Shown in pieces: positions 17,285 through 25,420 of a stretch of 64,000 bases of DNA. The notes beneath the pieces are model-generated. The model made no database searches, was not told the origin of the DNA, and saw nothing but the letters and a program-made list of their open reading frames with translations. The position numbers and the translations under genes were made by a program. Numbering within the stretch: position 1 is the stretch's first letter; each line of letters starts with the position of its first letter. This DNA comes from an uncultured Collinsella sp. (GTDB lineage: Bacteria; Actinomycetota; Coriobacteriia; Coriobacteriales; Coriobacteriaceae): assembly GCA_934654775.1 (NCBI GenBank), contig CAKUGR010000004.1, positions 62,001 through 126,000 of the forward strand, written 5' to 3'.

Positions 17285-17749
17285 TTAGAAGTGGCGGCGG
17301 ATGGCGTCGACCATGCCTTGGGGCGTGGTCTGGCCAAGCACATCGGCTGCAGCGTCGGCATCCATAAAGATATTCATGAGCGCCTGCAGGGCCTCGACCT
17401 GGCCGCCCGGCTCGGCGATGCCCAGATTGATGACGATCTGCGCCGGCACCGGGGCGCCCATGCCCGCCATCGCGTTGAACGTCACAGGTGCGGCGGGCTT
17501 CACCACCGCGATATAGGGCTTAGCCACAAACCCCGGATCGGTATGCGGGATGGCGATGTTGGCCGCCGGCATGGCAAGGCCCGTGGGATAGGTATCTTCA
17601 CGCGTGCGGACGGCATCGAGCCAGCCCTCAGCAATGTAGCCGCGCGGGGCAAGCTCACCCTCGAGCCGCGCAAACACCTCATCCGGCGTCGCGCACTCCC
17701 AATCAAAAAACACCAGCTCAGGCATAAACAGCGCTTCGTTATCCGCCAT
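17285..17749 (-). CDS. PTS sugar transporter subunit IIA (EIIA-2/fructose-mannitol type)
   Basis: 154 residues, a stand-alone EIIA domain. The phosphorylated His is in NIAIPHTDPGFV, and the downstream KPYIAVVKPAAPVTFNAM matches the PTS_EIIA_2 family (fructose, mannitol, galactitol). No IIB or IIC partner lies next to it, so it either serves a permease encoded elsewhere or has a regulatory role. The conserved His shows it is phosphorylation-competent. Specificity cannot be assigned. Confidence 0.88.
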   Translation of the reverse strand: MADNEALFMPELVFFDWECATPDEVFARLEGELAPRGYIAEGWLDAVRTREDTYPTGLAMPAANIAIPHTDPGFVAKPYIAVVKPAAPVTFNAMAGMGAPVPAQIVINLGIAEPGGQVEALQALMNIFMDADAAADVLGQTTPQGMVDAIRRHF

Positions 17750-17767
17750 GCGCCCACCTCTCTCACC

Positions 17768-17822
17768 TAGTCACCTGCGACGTTCTTTAATGACTAGTCG
17801 TTTAAGAACGTCGCAGGTGACT
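17768..17822. repeat. Hairpin with ~20-bp arms (TAGTCACCTGCGACGTTCTT)
   Basis: The sequence TAGTCACCTGCGACGTTCTT and its reverse complement lie about 15 nt apart, just before the PTS gene start and after the purN terminator. This stem has no GGGACAG core. Confidence 0.75.
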
Positions 17823-17825
17823 ACC

Positions 17826-17870
17826 AAAAAACAAAAGGTGGTCACACGCGCCTTGGCGCCAATGACCACC
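17826..17870 (-). terminator. Intrinsic terminator of the purF-purM-purN operon
   Basis: On the minus strand GGTGGTCA ... TGACCACC forms a stem with an internal TTGGCGCCAA dyad, followed by TTTTGTTTTTT. Confidence 0.8.
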
Positions 17871-17902
17871 CTGACTACTCGGCTAAATTGTACTGTGCAC
17901 CG

Positions 17903-18604
17903 CTAGCCGCGAGGCGCGTCAATTGCCACCTTGCCGCTCTCCAACACGTGGACGCGGCCGTCGGCGAGCATTTGCACGACCTCAGGATACAGCACATGCT
18001 CAATCGCGTGGATGTGCTCCTCGAGCGTGTCGACGTCCCAGCCCTCCTCAACAGCCAGCGCACGCTGGGCGATGATAGGGCCGTTGTCGTAAATCTCGTT
18101 GGCAAAATGCACGGTCACGCCGGTCACCTTGACGCCGCGAGCAAACGCATCGTCAATCGCATGGGCACCGGTAAAGCTCGGCAGCAGCGCCGGATGCAGG
18201 TTGACCACGCGATTGGGGAACGCCGCCAGCAGCGGCGTGTGCACCATGCGCATGTAGCCGGCCATGACCACATATTCGCAGCCTCGCTCGAGCAACTCGT
18301 GCGCGATGATCTCGTCGGCGGCGATGGGGTCGGCATAGACATCCTTGGACAGCGTGAGTGTCTGGATGCCCGCACGCTCGGCGCGCTGTAGGCCCTTGGC
18401 CGAAGGACGGCTCGACACCACAAGCTCAATCGAGGCGTTGAGCTTGCCGGCGGCGATCAGGTCGATCAGCGCCTGCAGGTTGGTACCCGAACCGCTGATA
18501 AGCACGCCGATCTTAAGCGGCTCAGCCGTATCGGTGCCGGTCGGACGGGTGTAGGGCACATAGCCCAGGCCCTCGGCAGCAGCCATCTGCTCGTTAGCGC
18601 TCAT
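17903..18604 (-). CDS. purN: Phosphoribosylglycinamide formyltransferase
   Basis: 233 residues. It transfers the formyl group from 10-formyl-THF to GAR in purine synthesis. The GART fold is shown by KIGVLISGSGTNLQAL, VVMAGYMRMVHTPLL, and the catalytic region VNLHPALLPSFTGAHAIDDAF with the Asn-His-Asp set (N of RVVNLHP, H of LHPALLP, D of ANEIYDNGPII). About 30 extra residues precede the core. It overlaps the end of purM by 11 bp and is the last gene of purF-purM-purN. Confidence 0.95.
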   Translation of the reverse strand: MSANEQMAAAEGLGYVPYTRPTGTDTAEPLKIGVLISGSGTNLQALIDLIAAGKLNASIELVVSSRPSAKGLQRAERAGIQTLTLSKDVYADPIAADEIIAHELLERGCEYVVMAGYMRMVHTPLLAAFPNRVVNLHPALLPSFTGAHAIDDAFARGVKVTGVTVHFANEIYDNGPIIAQRALAVEEGWDVDTLEEHIHAIEHVLYPEVVQMLADGRVHVLESGKVAIDAPRG

Positions 18605-19697
18605 CGGAGTACACGACCTTACCGGAACCCTCGACGCACTCGCCCACGCGGAACGGCTTCTCGCCCAGCGCGACCAGTGCCTCGGTCACGGCGGCCTCGT
18701 CCTCGGGGGCAACAATCAGGCACAGGCCGACGCCCATGTTGAAGGTCTTGCATGCCTCGTTGGGCGCGAGCTCGGCCTGACGCGACACGTAAGTAATAAC
18801 GGGCGGAACATCCCAGCCCATCTCGGCGCCGTTGCGGGTGACCACGGCGTCGACGTCGTCGGCGAGCGCGCGGTTGAGGTTCTCGGTAATACCGCCGCCA
18901 GTGATGTGGGCGATGGCGTGCACGTTGGCACCGCCGCGCAGCAGCTCCAGAATCGGCTTGACGTAGATGCGCGTGGGGGCCAGCAGAGCGTCGGCCAGCG
19001 AAGCACCGCCGAGCTCCTCGAGCGGACGGCTTAGCTCCTCGGCCTTAGCGGCAGCCTCGGGCGTACCCGGCTTGATACCGTCGACACCGATGACCTTGCG
19101 CACGAGCGAGTAGCCGTTGGAGTGCACGCCGGTGGAAGGCAGGCCCAGAATCACGTCGCCGGGGCGAACGTTCGCGGGGTCAAGCATCTTGGGACGATCG
19201 ACAACACCCACGGTAAAGCCGGCGAGGTCGTAATCGGCCGGAGCCATGACGCCGGGGTGCTCGGCCATCTCGCCGCCCACGAGCGCGCAGCCCGCGAGCT
19301 TGCAGCCGTCGGCCACACCCTTGATGATCTTTGCCATGTGCTCGGCCTCAATGTGACCGATGGCAACGTAATCCAGGAAGAACAGCGGCTCGGCGCCCGA
19401 AGCCAAAATGTCATTGACGCACATAGCGACCAGGTCCTGGCCTACCGTCTCGTGACGGTCCATGATCTGGGCGAGCACGAGCTTGGTGCCCACGCCGTCG
19501 GTGCCGCTGATCAGGATCGGGTCTTCCATATCCTTAAGCGCGGCGGCCGAGAACAGGCCACCAAAGCCACCGATGCCGCCGATAACCTCGGGGCGGTTGG
19601 TGTCCTTAACCATCTGCTTAATCGCATCGACGGCGCGGCCGCCCTCGGCGGTATCGACGCCGGCATCCTCGTACGTCACATGCTTGCTGTCGCTCAT
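18594..19697 (-). CDS. purM: Phosphoribosylformylglycinamidine cyclo-ligase (AIR synthetase)
   Basis: 367 residues. It catalyses the ATP-dependent ring closure of FGAM to AIR. Family signatures include GGIGGFGGLF, ILISGTDGVGTKLVLA, VGGEMAEHPGVM and GVHSNGYSLVRK. GAGAGGAAGG precedes the ATG. It lies between purF and purN, and the overlap with purN implies translational coupling. Confidence 0.97.
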   Translation of the reverse strand: MSDSKHVTYEDAGVDTAEGGRAVDAIKQMVKDTNRPEVIGGIGGFGGLFSAAALKDMEDPILISGTDGVGTKLVLAQIMDRHETVGQDLVAMCVNDILASGAEPLFFLDYVAIGHIEAEHMAKIIKGVADGCKLAGCALVGGEMAEHPGVMAPADYDLAGFTVGVVDRPKMLDPANVRPGDVILGLPSTGVHSNGYSLVRKVIGVDGIKPGTPEAAAKAEELSRPLEELGGASLADALLAPTRIYVKPILELLRGGANVHAIAHITGGGITENLNRALADDVDAVVTRNGAEMGWDVPPVITYVSRQAELAPNEACKTFNMGVGLCLIVAPEDEAAVTEALVALGEKPFRVGECVEGSGKVVYSDER

Positions 19698-19814
19698 CTG
19701 AGCCTTCCTCTCCCACTACCGTTCGCCACGCGAGCGACAAACGGTACTCATAGTTGCCCTCGATTCGGCGCATGCCATAACAGCGCGCGCCGTCATATCA
19801 ACAAAACAGCAGAT

Positions 19815-19855
19815 AAAACCTGCCAAAATAAACCTGTCCCTAAATGGCAGGTTTT
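19815..19855. repeat. Hairpin AAAACCTGCCA with CCTGTCCC core
   Basis: Perfect 11-bp arms (AAAACCTGCCA / TGGCAGGTTTT) around a 19-nt loop containing CCTGTCCC. It overlaps the last two bases of the purF stop and lies between purF and purM. Confidence 0.8.
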
Positions 19856-21524
19856 AGGCCTCGCCGTGCTCCTCTTCCCAGCTGCGGTCATCGTATTTCT
19901 CGACCACGGTGTCGTCATCAAAGTGCAGCGGCTTGTCCAGGTTGCGGGGCTTAAAGCCCTCCATAAACTTGTCGCGGCCAAAGCTCTCGGGAATCGCCAC
20001 GGGGTAGCGGCCGGTAAAGCACGCATCGCAGTAACCGCCCTTGGGCATGACCTTCAGCAGGCCCTCGACCGAAAGGAAGGCTAGCGAATCGGCGCCGATG
20101 TACTCACAAATCTCATCGACCGTCTTGTTGGCGCTGATGAGCTGCGACTGCACGTCGGTATCGATGCCGTAGAAGCACGGCCAGATGACCTCGGGCGAGT
20201 TGATGCGAATGTGAATCTCTTTGGCACCGGCGTTGCGCAGCATCTTGACGAGCTGCACCATGGTGGTGCCGCGCACGATGGAGTCGTCGATGACGACTAG
20301 GCGCTTGCCCTCGATGTTATCGCGCAGCGGGTTGAGTTTCATACGCACGCCCATGGCGCGCAACTCCTGTGTAGGCTCGATGAACGTACGGCCCACATAG
20401 CGGTTCTTGATAAGGCCCTCGCCAAAGGGAATACCGCTCTCGTGCGAATAGCCCTCCGCGGGCGGCAGGCCGGAGTCGGGCACGCCGATGACCAGGTCGG
20501 CCTCGACGGGCTCCTCATGTGCCAGCTGACGACCCATGTCATAACGGCAGGCGTAGACGCTCTTGCCGTTCATGATGGAATCGGGACGAGCGAAGTAGAC
20601 CTGCTCAAAGATGCAGTTAGCAGGCTCCTCGGCAGCAGGCACGCCCTGCTCGGACACAAGGCCCTCGGCGCTGATGCGCAAAATCTCGCCGGGACGGACG
20701 TCGCGGACGTACTCGGCGCCCACAATGTCGAGCGCACAAGTCTCGGAGGCGACGACCCAGCCGCCGGCGCGGGTGACATGGGTGGTGGCGCCAACCGTCG
20801 CGGCGCCGTCCTGCGACGGCAGCTGCGAAACGGATGCCGCATCGGCCTGGTCCAGGCCCTCGTCCACCAGCTTGCCCAACACGAGCGGGCGAATGCCGTG
20901 CGGGTCGCGGAAGGCGTAGAGCGCCTGCTCGTTAATGAGCGTCATGGCGTAGCCGCCGCGCACGAGCTCCATGGTCTTGCGAATGCCCTCGCGCAGATGG
21001 CCCGTACGCTGGGTAAAGTAGCCGATGAGCTTGGTCGCGACCTCGGAATCCGAGTTGGAGAGGAACGGCACGCCCAGCTCGATCAGCTGGCGGCGCAGCT
21101 CGTCGGTGTTGACGAGGGTGCCGTTGTGCGCGAGCGCGATAATGACGCTATTGATGGTAGAGAGGTGCGGCTGAGAGGCTTCCCAGCTCTTGGCGCCGGC
21201 GGTGCCGTAGCGCACATGACCCACGGCCAGCTGACCGGAGAGCGTCGACAAGTCGGCATTGGAGAACACGCGGTCGAGCAAGCCCAGATCCTTGCGGACC
21301 ATAACCGTACCGCCGTCACCCACGGCGATTCCCGCCGATTCTTGGCCACGGTGCTGCAGTGCACGCAGGCCAAAGTACGTCAGTCGAGCCACGTCGCGAT
21401 CGGGCGCCCAGACACCAAAAACGCCGCATTCCTCATGCAGCTGGTCGGAGTCCGGATCATACGTCGACATGGCGTTCACCTGTCCCGCGGCACGCTCGGC
21501 CGCGCGGATGGTTTCTTGAGACAT
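19854..21524 (-). CDS. purF: Amidophosphoribosyltransferase
   Basis: 556 residues. It makes phosphoribosylamine from PRPP and glutamine, the first committed purine step. The class II glutaminase nucleophile Cys lies in HEECGVFGVW, so about 33 residues precede it, consistent with the processed propeptide of Bacillus-type PurF. The PRTase motif is VVIDDSIVRGTTMV. The C-terminal YCDACFTGRYPV Cys residues fit the Fe-S cluster form of the enzyme. It is the first gene of the operon; a minus-strand TATAAT lies at 21566-21571, about 40 bp upstream. Confidence 0.96.
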   Translation of the reverse strand: MSQETIRAAERAAGQVNAMSTYDPDSDQLHEECGVFGVWAPDRDVARLTYFGLRALQHRGQESAGIAVGDGGTVMVRKDLGLLDRVFSNADLSTLSGQLAVGHVRYGTAGAKSWEASQPHLSTINSVIIALAHNGTLVNTDELRRQLIELGVPFLSNSDSEVATKLIGYFTQRTGHLREGIRKTMELVRGGYAMTLINEQALYAFRDPHGIRPLVLGKLVDEGLDQADAASVSQLPSQDGAATVGATTHVTRAGGWVVASETCALDIVGAEYVRDVRPGEILRISAEGLVSEQGVPAAEEPANCIFEQVYFARPDSIMNGKSVYACRYDMGRQLAHEEPVEADLVIGVPDSGLPPAEGYSHESGIPFGEGLIKNRYVGRTFIEPTQELRAMGVRMKLNPLRDNIEGKRLVVIDDSIVRGTTMVQLVKMLRNAGAKEIHIRINSPEVIWPCFYGIDTDVQSQLISANKTVDEICEYIGADSLAFLSVEGLLKVMPKGGYCDACFTGRYPVAIPESFGRDKFMEGFKPRNLDKPLHFDDDTVVEKYDDRSWEEEHGEA

Positions 21525-21753
21525 GGCATCCCCTCAGAGCCTCGTATTTTGGCGTTACCCGCCTTATTATACGCACGGCGCGACGCGCTCCCCAGCGCAT
21601 GAGCAGCGCTTTTTAAAAGCCCACCGAGCTAATAATCCGTTTTGCGGCCAAACATTTTATCGGTCCGTCCAGCGCAAGCGCCCGCGCCCCAGATGGCCGC
21701 CGCGTCCACCGTTGGGGATTACAAAGTTGCAATTGGGACGTTCGTCCTGTCTT

Positions 21754-21782
21754 TTGGCAGGTCGGCGGCGTATCCTTATAAC
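21754..21782 (+). promoter_or_regulatory. Probable sigma-70 promoter of the CmpB-type membrane gene
   Basis: TTGGCA and TATAAC are separated by 17 bp and lie 27 bp before the ATG at 21809. Confidence 0.55.
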
Positions 21783-21808
21783 CTACAACAAAGCGAGAAA
21801 GGTTCTGT

Positions 21809-23038
21809 ATGGATCGAAACGAACTCGACCCCAGCGTCCCCAGCGCCACGGAGGTCAAGAAGATCCCGCTCATCATTAAGGTGTACGCCGTCCTGTGCAT
21901 CCTGTCCGGCGTGGGAACGCTCCCGTCAGTCGGCGCCTTTATGTGGCAGGTCATCACCGCGCTCATCAACGGTAACGCCGCCGCCAAGCTCGGCGACAAC
22001 ACACTCGTCGCGGTCGGCCTTATCGTCGCCGGCATCATGCTCTCTGCGGCAAGTGCCGTCATCCTAATCATCTTTGGCCTGGACCTTATCAAGAACCAGC
22101 GCCGCAATGCCGCCCGTCTGTCCTATATCCTTATTGCATTCACCGTCGTCGAGCTTTTGGTCGACGTGATGCTCCAGGGCATCGGGCCCTTCTTGCTTCG
22201 TCCCGCTATTCAGCTCGGTATCCTCATCGCGCTTTCGGCCACCGTCGACCCCACGCTGCGCCAGGAGCGCGAACTGCAGCGCCGCCTGCAGGAGATGCTC
22301 GACCGCGACGCCGCCGCCGAGGGCATGCTCGGCCGCGACGAAACCGGCGAGGGCTACATCAAGCTCAACTACTTCAACCTGTTCTGGGTATTCTTCGTCT
22401 GCTGCGTGCTCGGCCTAATCGCCGAGGACATCTGGCACATGACGGTCGACGACCCGGGCGTCTACCAGAACCGCGCCGGCATGCTGTTTGGTCCCTTCAG
22501 CCCCATCTATGGCTTTGGCGCCGTACTCATGACCATGGTGCTCAACCGCTTCTATAAAAAGAACCCCATCATCATTTTCCTGGTAAGCGCTGTGCTCGGC
22601 GCGAGCTTTGAGGTGTTCGTGGGCTGGTTTATGCAGACCTCATTTGGCGTGGTCTCGTGGAGCTACTCGCACATGAAGCTGTTTGGCATGCCCGACCCAC
22701 TCGCCGTCCTTACGGGCGGACGCACCTGCACGGGCTTTGCCTGCCTGTGGGGCCTGGGTGGCCTTATCTGGATCAAGCTGCTGCTGCCGAGGCTGCTCAA
22801 GCTCATCAACATGATTCCGTGGAAGAGTCGCTACTCGGCTACCGTCATCTTTACCGTCATTATGCTGGTCGACGGCGTCATGACGCTGCAGTCGCTCGAC
22901 TACTGGTACCAGCGCGTCAACGGCACGGAGCCGGATATTCCCGTCGCGCAGTTCTACGGCAAGTATTTCGATAACGACTACATGGAGAACCGCTTCCAGA
23001 GCATGACCATGAGCCCCAAGGATGCGACGCGCGTGTAG
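21809..23038 (+). CDS. CmpB-type putative ABC-transporter membrane protein
   Basis: 409 residues with about eight membrane segments. The N-terminal half has four hydrophobic segments. A charged linker (RQERELQRRLQEML) leads to a second membrane half containing YFNLFWVFFVCCVLGLIAED, MLFGPFSPIYGFGAVL and LGASFEVFVGWFMQ, the pattern of the ABC_trans_CmpB family. Members are widespread in Gram-positive gut bacteria and lack a proven transport substrate. GAAAGG precedes the ATG. It is alone on the plus strand and ends at a bidirectional terminator. Confidence 0.85.
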   Translation: MDRNELDPSVPSATEVKKIPLIIKVYAVLCILSGVGTLPSVGAFMWQVITALINGNAAAKLGDNTLVAVGLIVAGIMLSAASAVILIIFGLDLIKNQRRNAARLSYILIAFTVVELLVDVMLQGIGPFLLRPAIQLGILIALSATVDPTLRQERELQRRLQEMLDRDAAAEGMLGRDETGEGYIKLNYFNLFWVFFVCCVLGLIAEDIWHMTVDDPGVYQNRAGMLFGPFSPIYGFGAVLMTMVLNRFYKKNPIIIFLVSAVLGASFEVFVGWFMQTSFGVVSWSYSHMKLFGMPDPLAVLTGGRTCTGFACLWGLGGLIWIKLLLPRLLKLINMIPWKSRYSATVIFTVIMLVDGVMTLQSLDYWYQRVNGTEPDIPVAQFYGKYFDNDYMENRFQSMTMSPKDATRV

Positions 23039-23070
23039 CGCCACGCAATGCCGAGATTTTCCAACGCACA

Positions 23071-23114
23071 AAAAGCCCGCTGGCAGACTGATTTGAACTG
23101 CCAGCGGGCTTTTT
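23071..23114. terminator. Bidirectional intrinsic terminator
   Basis: GCCCGCTGGCAG and CTGCCAGCGGGC form a 12-bp stem flanked by AAAA and TTTTT. It serves the plus-strand CmpB-type gene and the convergent MoaE-like gene. Confidence 0.92.
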
Positions 23115-23137
23115 GTTGGAGAGTGCTGCTGCCGGCA

Positions 23138-23554
23138 TTACGCCTCGCGCTCGACCTCGCTCACACACTCATTTTTGATGGTACCGACGAGCGCCTGCAG
23201 CGCATCGACCACATGCGGGCGAATGTCCCCGCCAATGAGCACGAGCATGATGTCGTCGCCCACGGTAAGCTCGCCGCTCGCCAGCCACACGCGCACATAG
23301 CCGATGCCCGGCATCGCACGCGTCGCCTCGATAGCGGCCTGCACCTTTTTGGCATCGAAGCCAAACACCATGCCGCCCACCTTATGTCCGGGCGCCACGC
23401 CATCGGTCTCGACCCCACGCACCTCGGACTTTGGCGTCGCGCGTACCACGCCGTTGTGTGTCAGGTACATCCCGCACGCAGGCGCCGACGAATCGGCCTT
23501 GGCTTCGCGCAGCCAAGCATCAACCGAAGGCATCAATTTGCCACTCTCAAGCAT
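23138..23554 (-). CDS. MoaE-like molybdopterin synthase large-subunit family protein
   Basis: 138 residues from the ATG at 23554, which has AAGGGAG 6 bp upstream; the longer reading from 23593 has no ribosome-binding site. The central and C-terminal region (MPGIGYVRVWLASGELTVGD, DIRPHVVDALQALVGTIKNE) matches the MoaE pattern of a receptor-strand, GEL-VGD and a conserved helix with Lys. MoaE adds dithiolene sulfur to precursor Z together with MoaD. The usual MoaE terminal PIWKKE-like motif is replaced by NECVSEVE, so catalytic competence is doubtful. No other molybdenum-cofactor genes are nearby. It follows the sortase gene by 40 bp. Confidence 0.6.
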   Translation of the reverse strand: MLESGKLMPSVDAWLREAKADSSAPACGMYLTHNGVVRATPKSEVRGVETDGVAPGHKVGGMVFGFDAKKVQAAIEATRAMPGIGYVRVWLASGELTVGDDIMLVLIGGDIRPHVVDALQALVGTIKNECVSEVEREA

Positions 23555-23594
23555 TATTTCTCCCTTTGTTTTTCCACTCCCTGCCTCGGACAAC

Positions 23595-24599
23595 TTACTC
23601 CTCGACCGGTGTGAGCACCATGACGGCTCGCGTGTTGCTCAGCGATAGCGAACGGCAGGTCACAAGCGTTACGACCTTGGTTGCCCCAGCAGCACGATCG
23701 GTGGCATCGCTTGCCGCGGCAGAGGCACCGTCAAGCATCTCGGACAGGTAATTCTTCAGTCCGTCATCGCCCTCAAAGTTGGGCGTGCGCGCCTTGGCAT
23801 ACGTGTCCTCGACCACCTTGGTCGCCAGCGGGCGCAACTTATACGTCGCATCGCGCGTGATGTAGTACACGTATTCCATGCTGTCGAACGTCGCCTGATC
23901 GGTCGTGTCCGAAATCACGTTGAACATCGACCCGTCATTCATGTGATGGCCGTAAATCGTGGTCTGCTGATCCACCATGCCCGGCGCGGTATCGTCGCTA
24001 TCCAAGAAGATGGCACCCGACGCATTGGCGGTGCCGTCGAACAGCGTATTGAGGTACTTGGAGTTGTTGTTGGTCTGCACCACAGGGTAGTTGATGTTGG
24101 TGCCGGGTGCGTAAATCCAGCCCACAACCTCGGGATTTGTCTGAGCGAGCGCATTGAAGTCGATAATCGGCACGCCGCTGGCGTCCTTGTCGCTCACATA
24201 TTGCTTTTCGATCTTCTGATACGACTCGCTCGCCTGCTTGTAGCCAATCTGCGCGTTGATAAAGATGGCGGCCGCAGCAACGATTAGGCCGATGCCGATA
24301 ATGATGAGCAAGATGGGGATAACGGAGCGGCGCTTTTTGCGCGGCGGCTCGGCGTGGTCCGACGGTGCGGCGCTCGAACGCTTGGCGAAACGCGGCGGCT
24401 TTTTGGCCGTGCTATACGACGAAGGGCGATACGCAGCAGGCGTATCCTGACGACGATGCTTCGCCGGCGTCACGGGGCGCGGCGCGCGCGGCTGCTGCGG
24501 AGAGGATGTCCGGCCCTGCTGCGGCGCGCGGGCTGCTCCCGACTTGGCTGGATCGGGAATCCGAGAAGCCGAAAAACGCTTTCCCTGATAGTCGGACAT
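23595..24599 (-). CDS. srtB: Class B sortase
   Basis: 334 residues. A long basic, Ser/Pro/Arg-rich cytoplasmic N-terminus (about 85 residues) precedes one membrane helix (SVIPILLIIIGIGLIVAAAA). The extracellular catalytic domain contains NPEVVGWIYAPGTNINYPVV, the active His in YGHHMNDGSMF, the Cys in VTLVTCRS and the Arg in NTRAVMVL. Class B sortases join a sorted protein to the cell wall or to pilin partners. The LxxTG-ended proteins at the left end of this window are possible substrates. It lies 36 bp after purE and before the MoaE-like gene. Confidence 0.92.
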   Translation of the reverse strand: MSDYQGKRFSASRIPDPAKSGAARAPQQGRTSSPQQPRAPRPVTPAKHRRQDTPAAYRPSSYSTAKKPPRFAKRSSAAPSDHAEPPRKKRRSVIPILLIIIGIGLIVAAAAIFINAQIGYKQASESYQKIEKQYVSDKDASGVPIIDFNALAQTNPEVVGWIYAPGTNINYPVVQTNNNSKYLNTLFDGTANASGAIFLDSDDTAPGMVDQQTTIYGHHMNDGSMFNVISDTTDQATFDSMEYVYYITRDATYKLRPLATKVVEDTYAKARTPNFEGDDGLKNYLSEMLDGASAAASDATDRAAGATKVVTLVTCRSLSLSNTRAVMVLTPVEE

Positions 24600-24635
24600 G
24601 GCTCTCCTTATGCTGCAAATGAACTGGCAGAGCGC

Positions 24636-25100
24636 TTAGGCGTCGGCCATCTCCTGCTTCATCTTCTCGATAACCTTGCGGTACTCGGGGTCGCAGGCGC
24701 CCAGGATCTGCGTGGCATAGATGGCGGCGTTCTTGGCGCCGTTAATGGCAACGCAGGCAACGGGCACGCCGGAAGGCATCTGCACCATCGACAGCAGCGA
24801 ATCCATACCGCCCAGGTCGCTCGTCTTCATAGGCACGCCGATAACCGGCAGCGGGGTAAACGCAGCCACGACACCGCCCAGGTGAGCAGCCTTGCCGGCG
24901 GCGGCAATGATCACCTTGATGCCGCGGTCGGCAGCAGTCGAGGCCCACTCGTGGACCTTCGCCGGCGTGCGGTGCGCGCTCGCGATCACGAGCTCATAGG
25001 GCACACCCAGCGCCTCGAGCTCGGCGGTGCAACCTTCCATAACGCCCAGATCGGACTTGGAGCCCATGATGATCCCGACAACCGGCTTCTGATCTGCCAT
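24636..25100 (-). CDS. purE: 5-(carboxyamino)imidazole ribonucleotide mutase
   Basis: 154 residues from the ATG at 25100, with AGGAGG 9 bp upstream; a TTG at 25106 is too close to it. It interconverts N5-CAIR and CAIR. Signatures are GIIMGSKSDLGVM, the SAHRTP loop, AAAGKAAHLGGVVA and GVPMKTSDLGGMDSLLS. Its partner PurK is not next to it. It heads a short minus-strand cluster with the sortase and the MoaE-like gene. The region before it holds a very long hairpin. Confidence 0.96.
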   Translation of the reverse strand: MADQKPVVGIIMGSKSDLGVMEGCTAELEALGVPYELVIASAHRTPAKVHEWASTAADRGIKVIIAAAGKAAHLGGVVAAFTPLPVIGVPMKTSDLGGMDSLLSMVQMPSGVPVACVAINGAKNAAIYATQILGACDPEYRKVIEKMKQEMADA

Positions 25101-25186
25101 AAACAAAGACCTCCTGTTGAGAGCGGTGACGCAGCGAATCCGCGACCCTTAACTACTGAGAGTAGTATAGCTGCTCCCGTCCCTGC

Positions 25187-25291
25187 GGTCCCCGGGTGCC
25201 CCGCGGCGCGCCGGGTTTTTATCTTCGCTCCCCTTGCTTCGCAAAGTCGCTCAGATAATAAACCCGGCGCGCCGCGGGGCACCCGGGGACC
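25187..25291. repeat. Perfect 32-bp-arm GC-rich stem-loop
   Basis: Arms 25187-25218 and 25260-25291 are exact reverse complements. The loop contains CTTCGCTCC ... AGTCGCTCAG, which recurs on the other strand in the stem-loop at 27137-27219. It lies in the 320-bp gap between purE and the DUF4143 ATPase; nothing else was recognised there. Confidence 0.85.
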
Positions 25292-25420
25292 TACCGTGGA
25301 TTGCTATGACGTACGTTGGCTGATTTGGTTTGGAATGGAAGGTTGACGGAGGGTGGTGAGCTGGTTCGTTGCTGGGTTTAGAAATCCTCGCTCGTTCGTT
25401 TCAGCCCGCGTCATCGCGTG

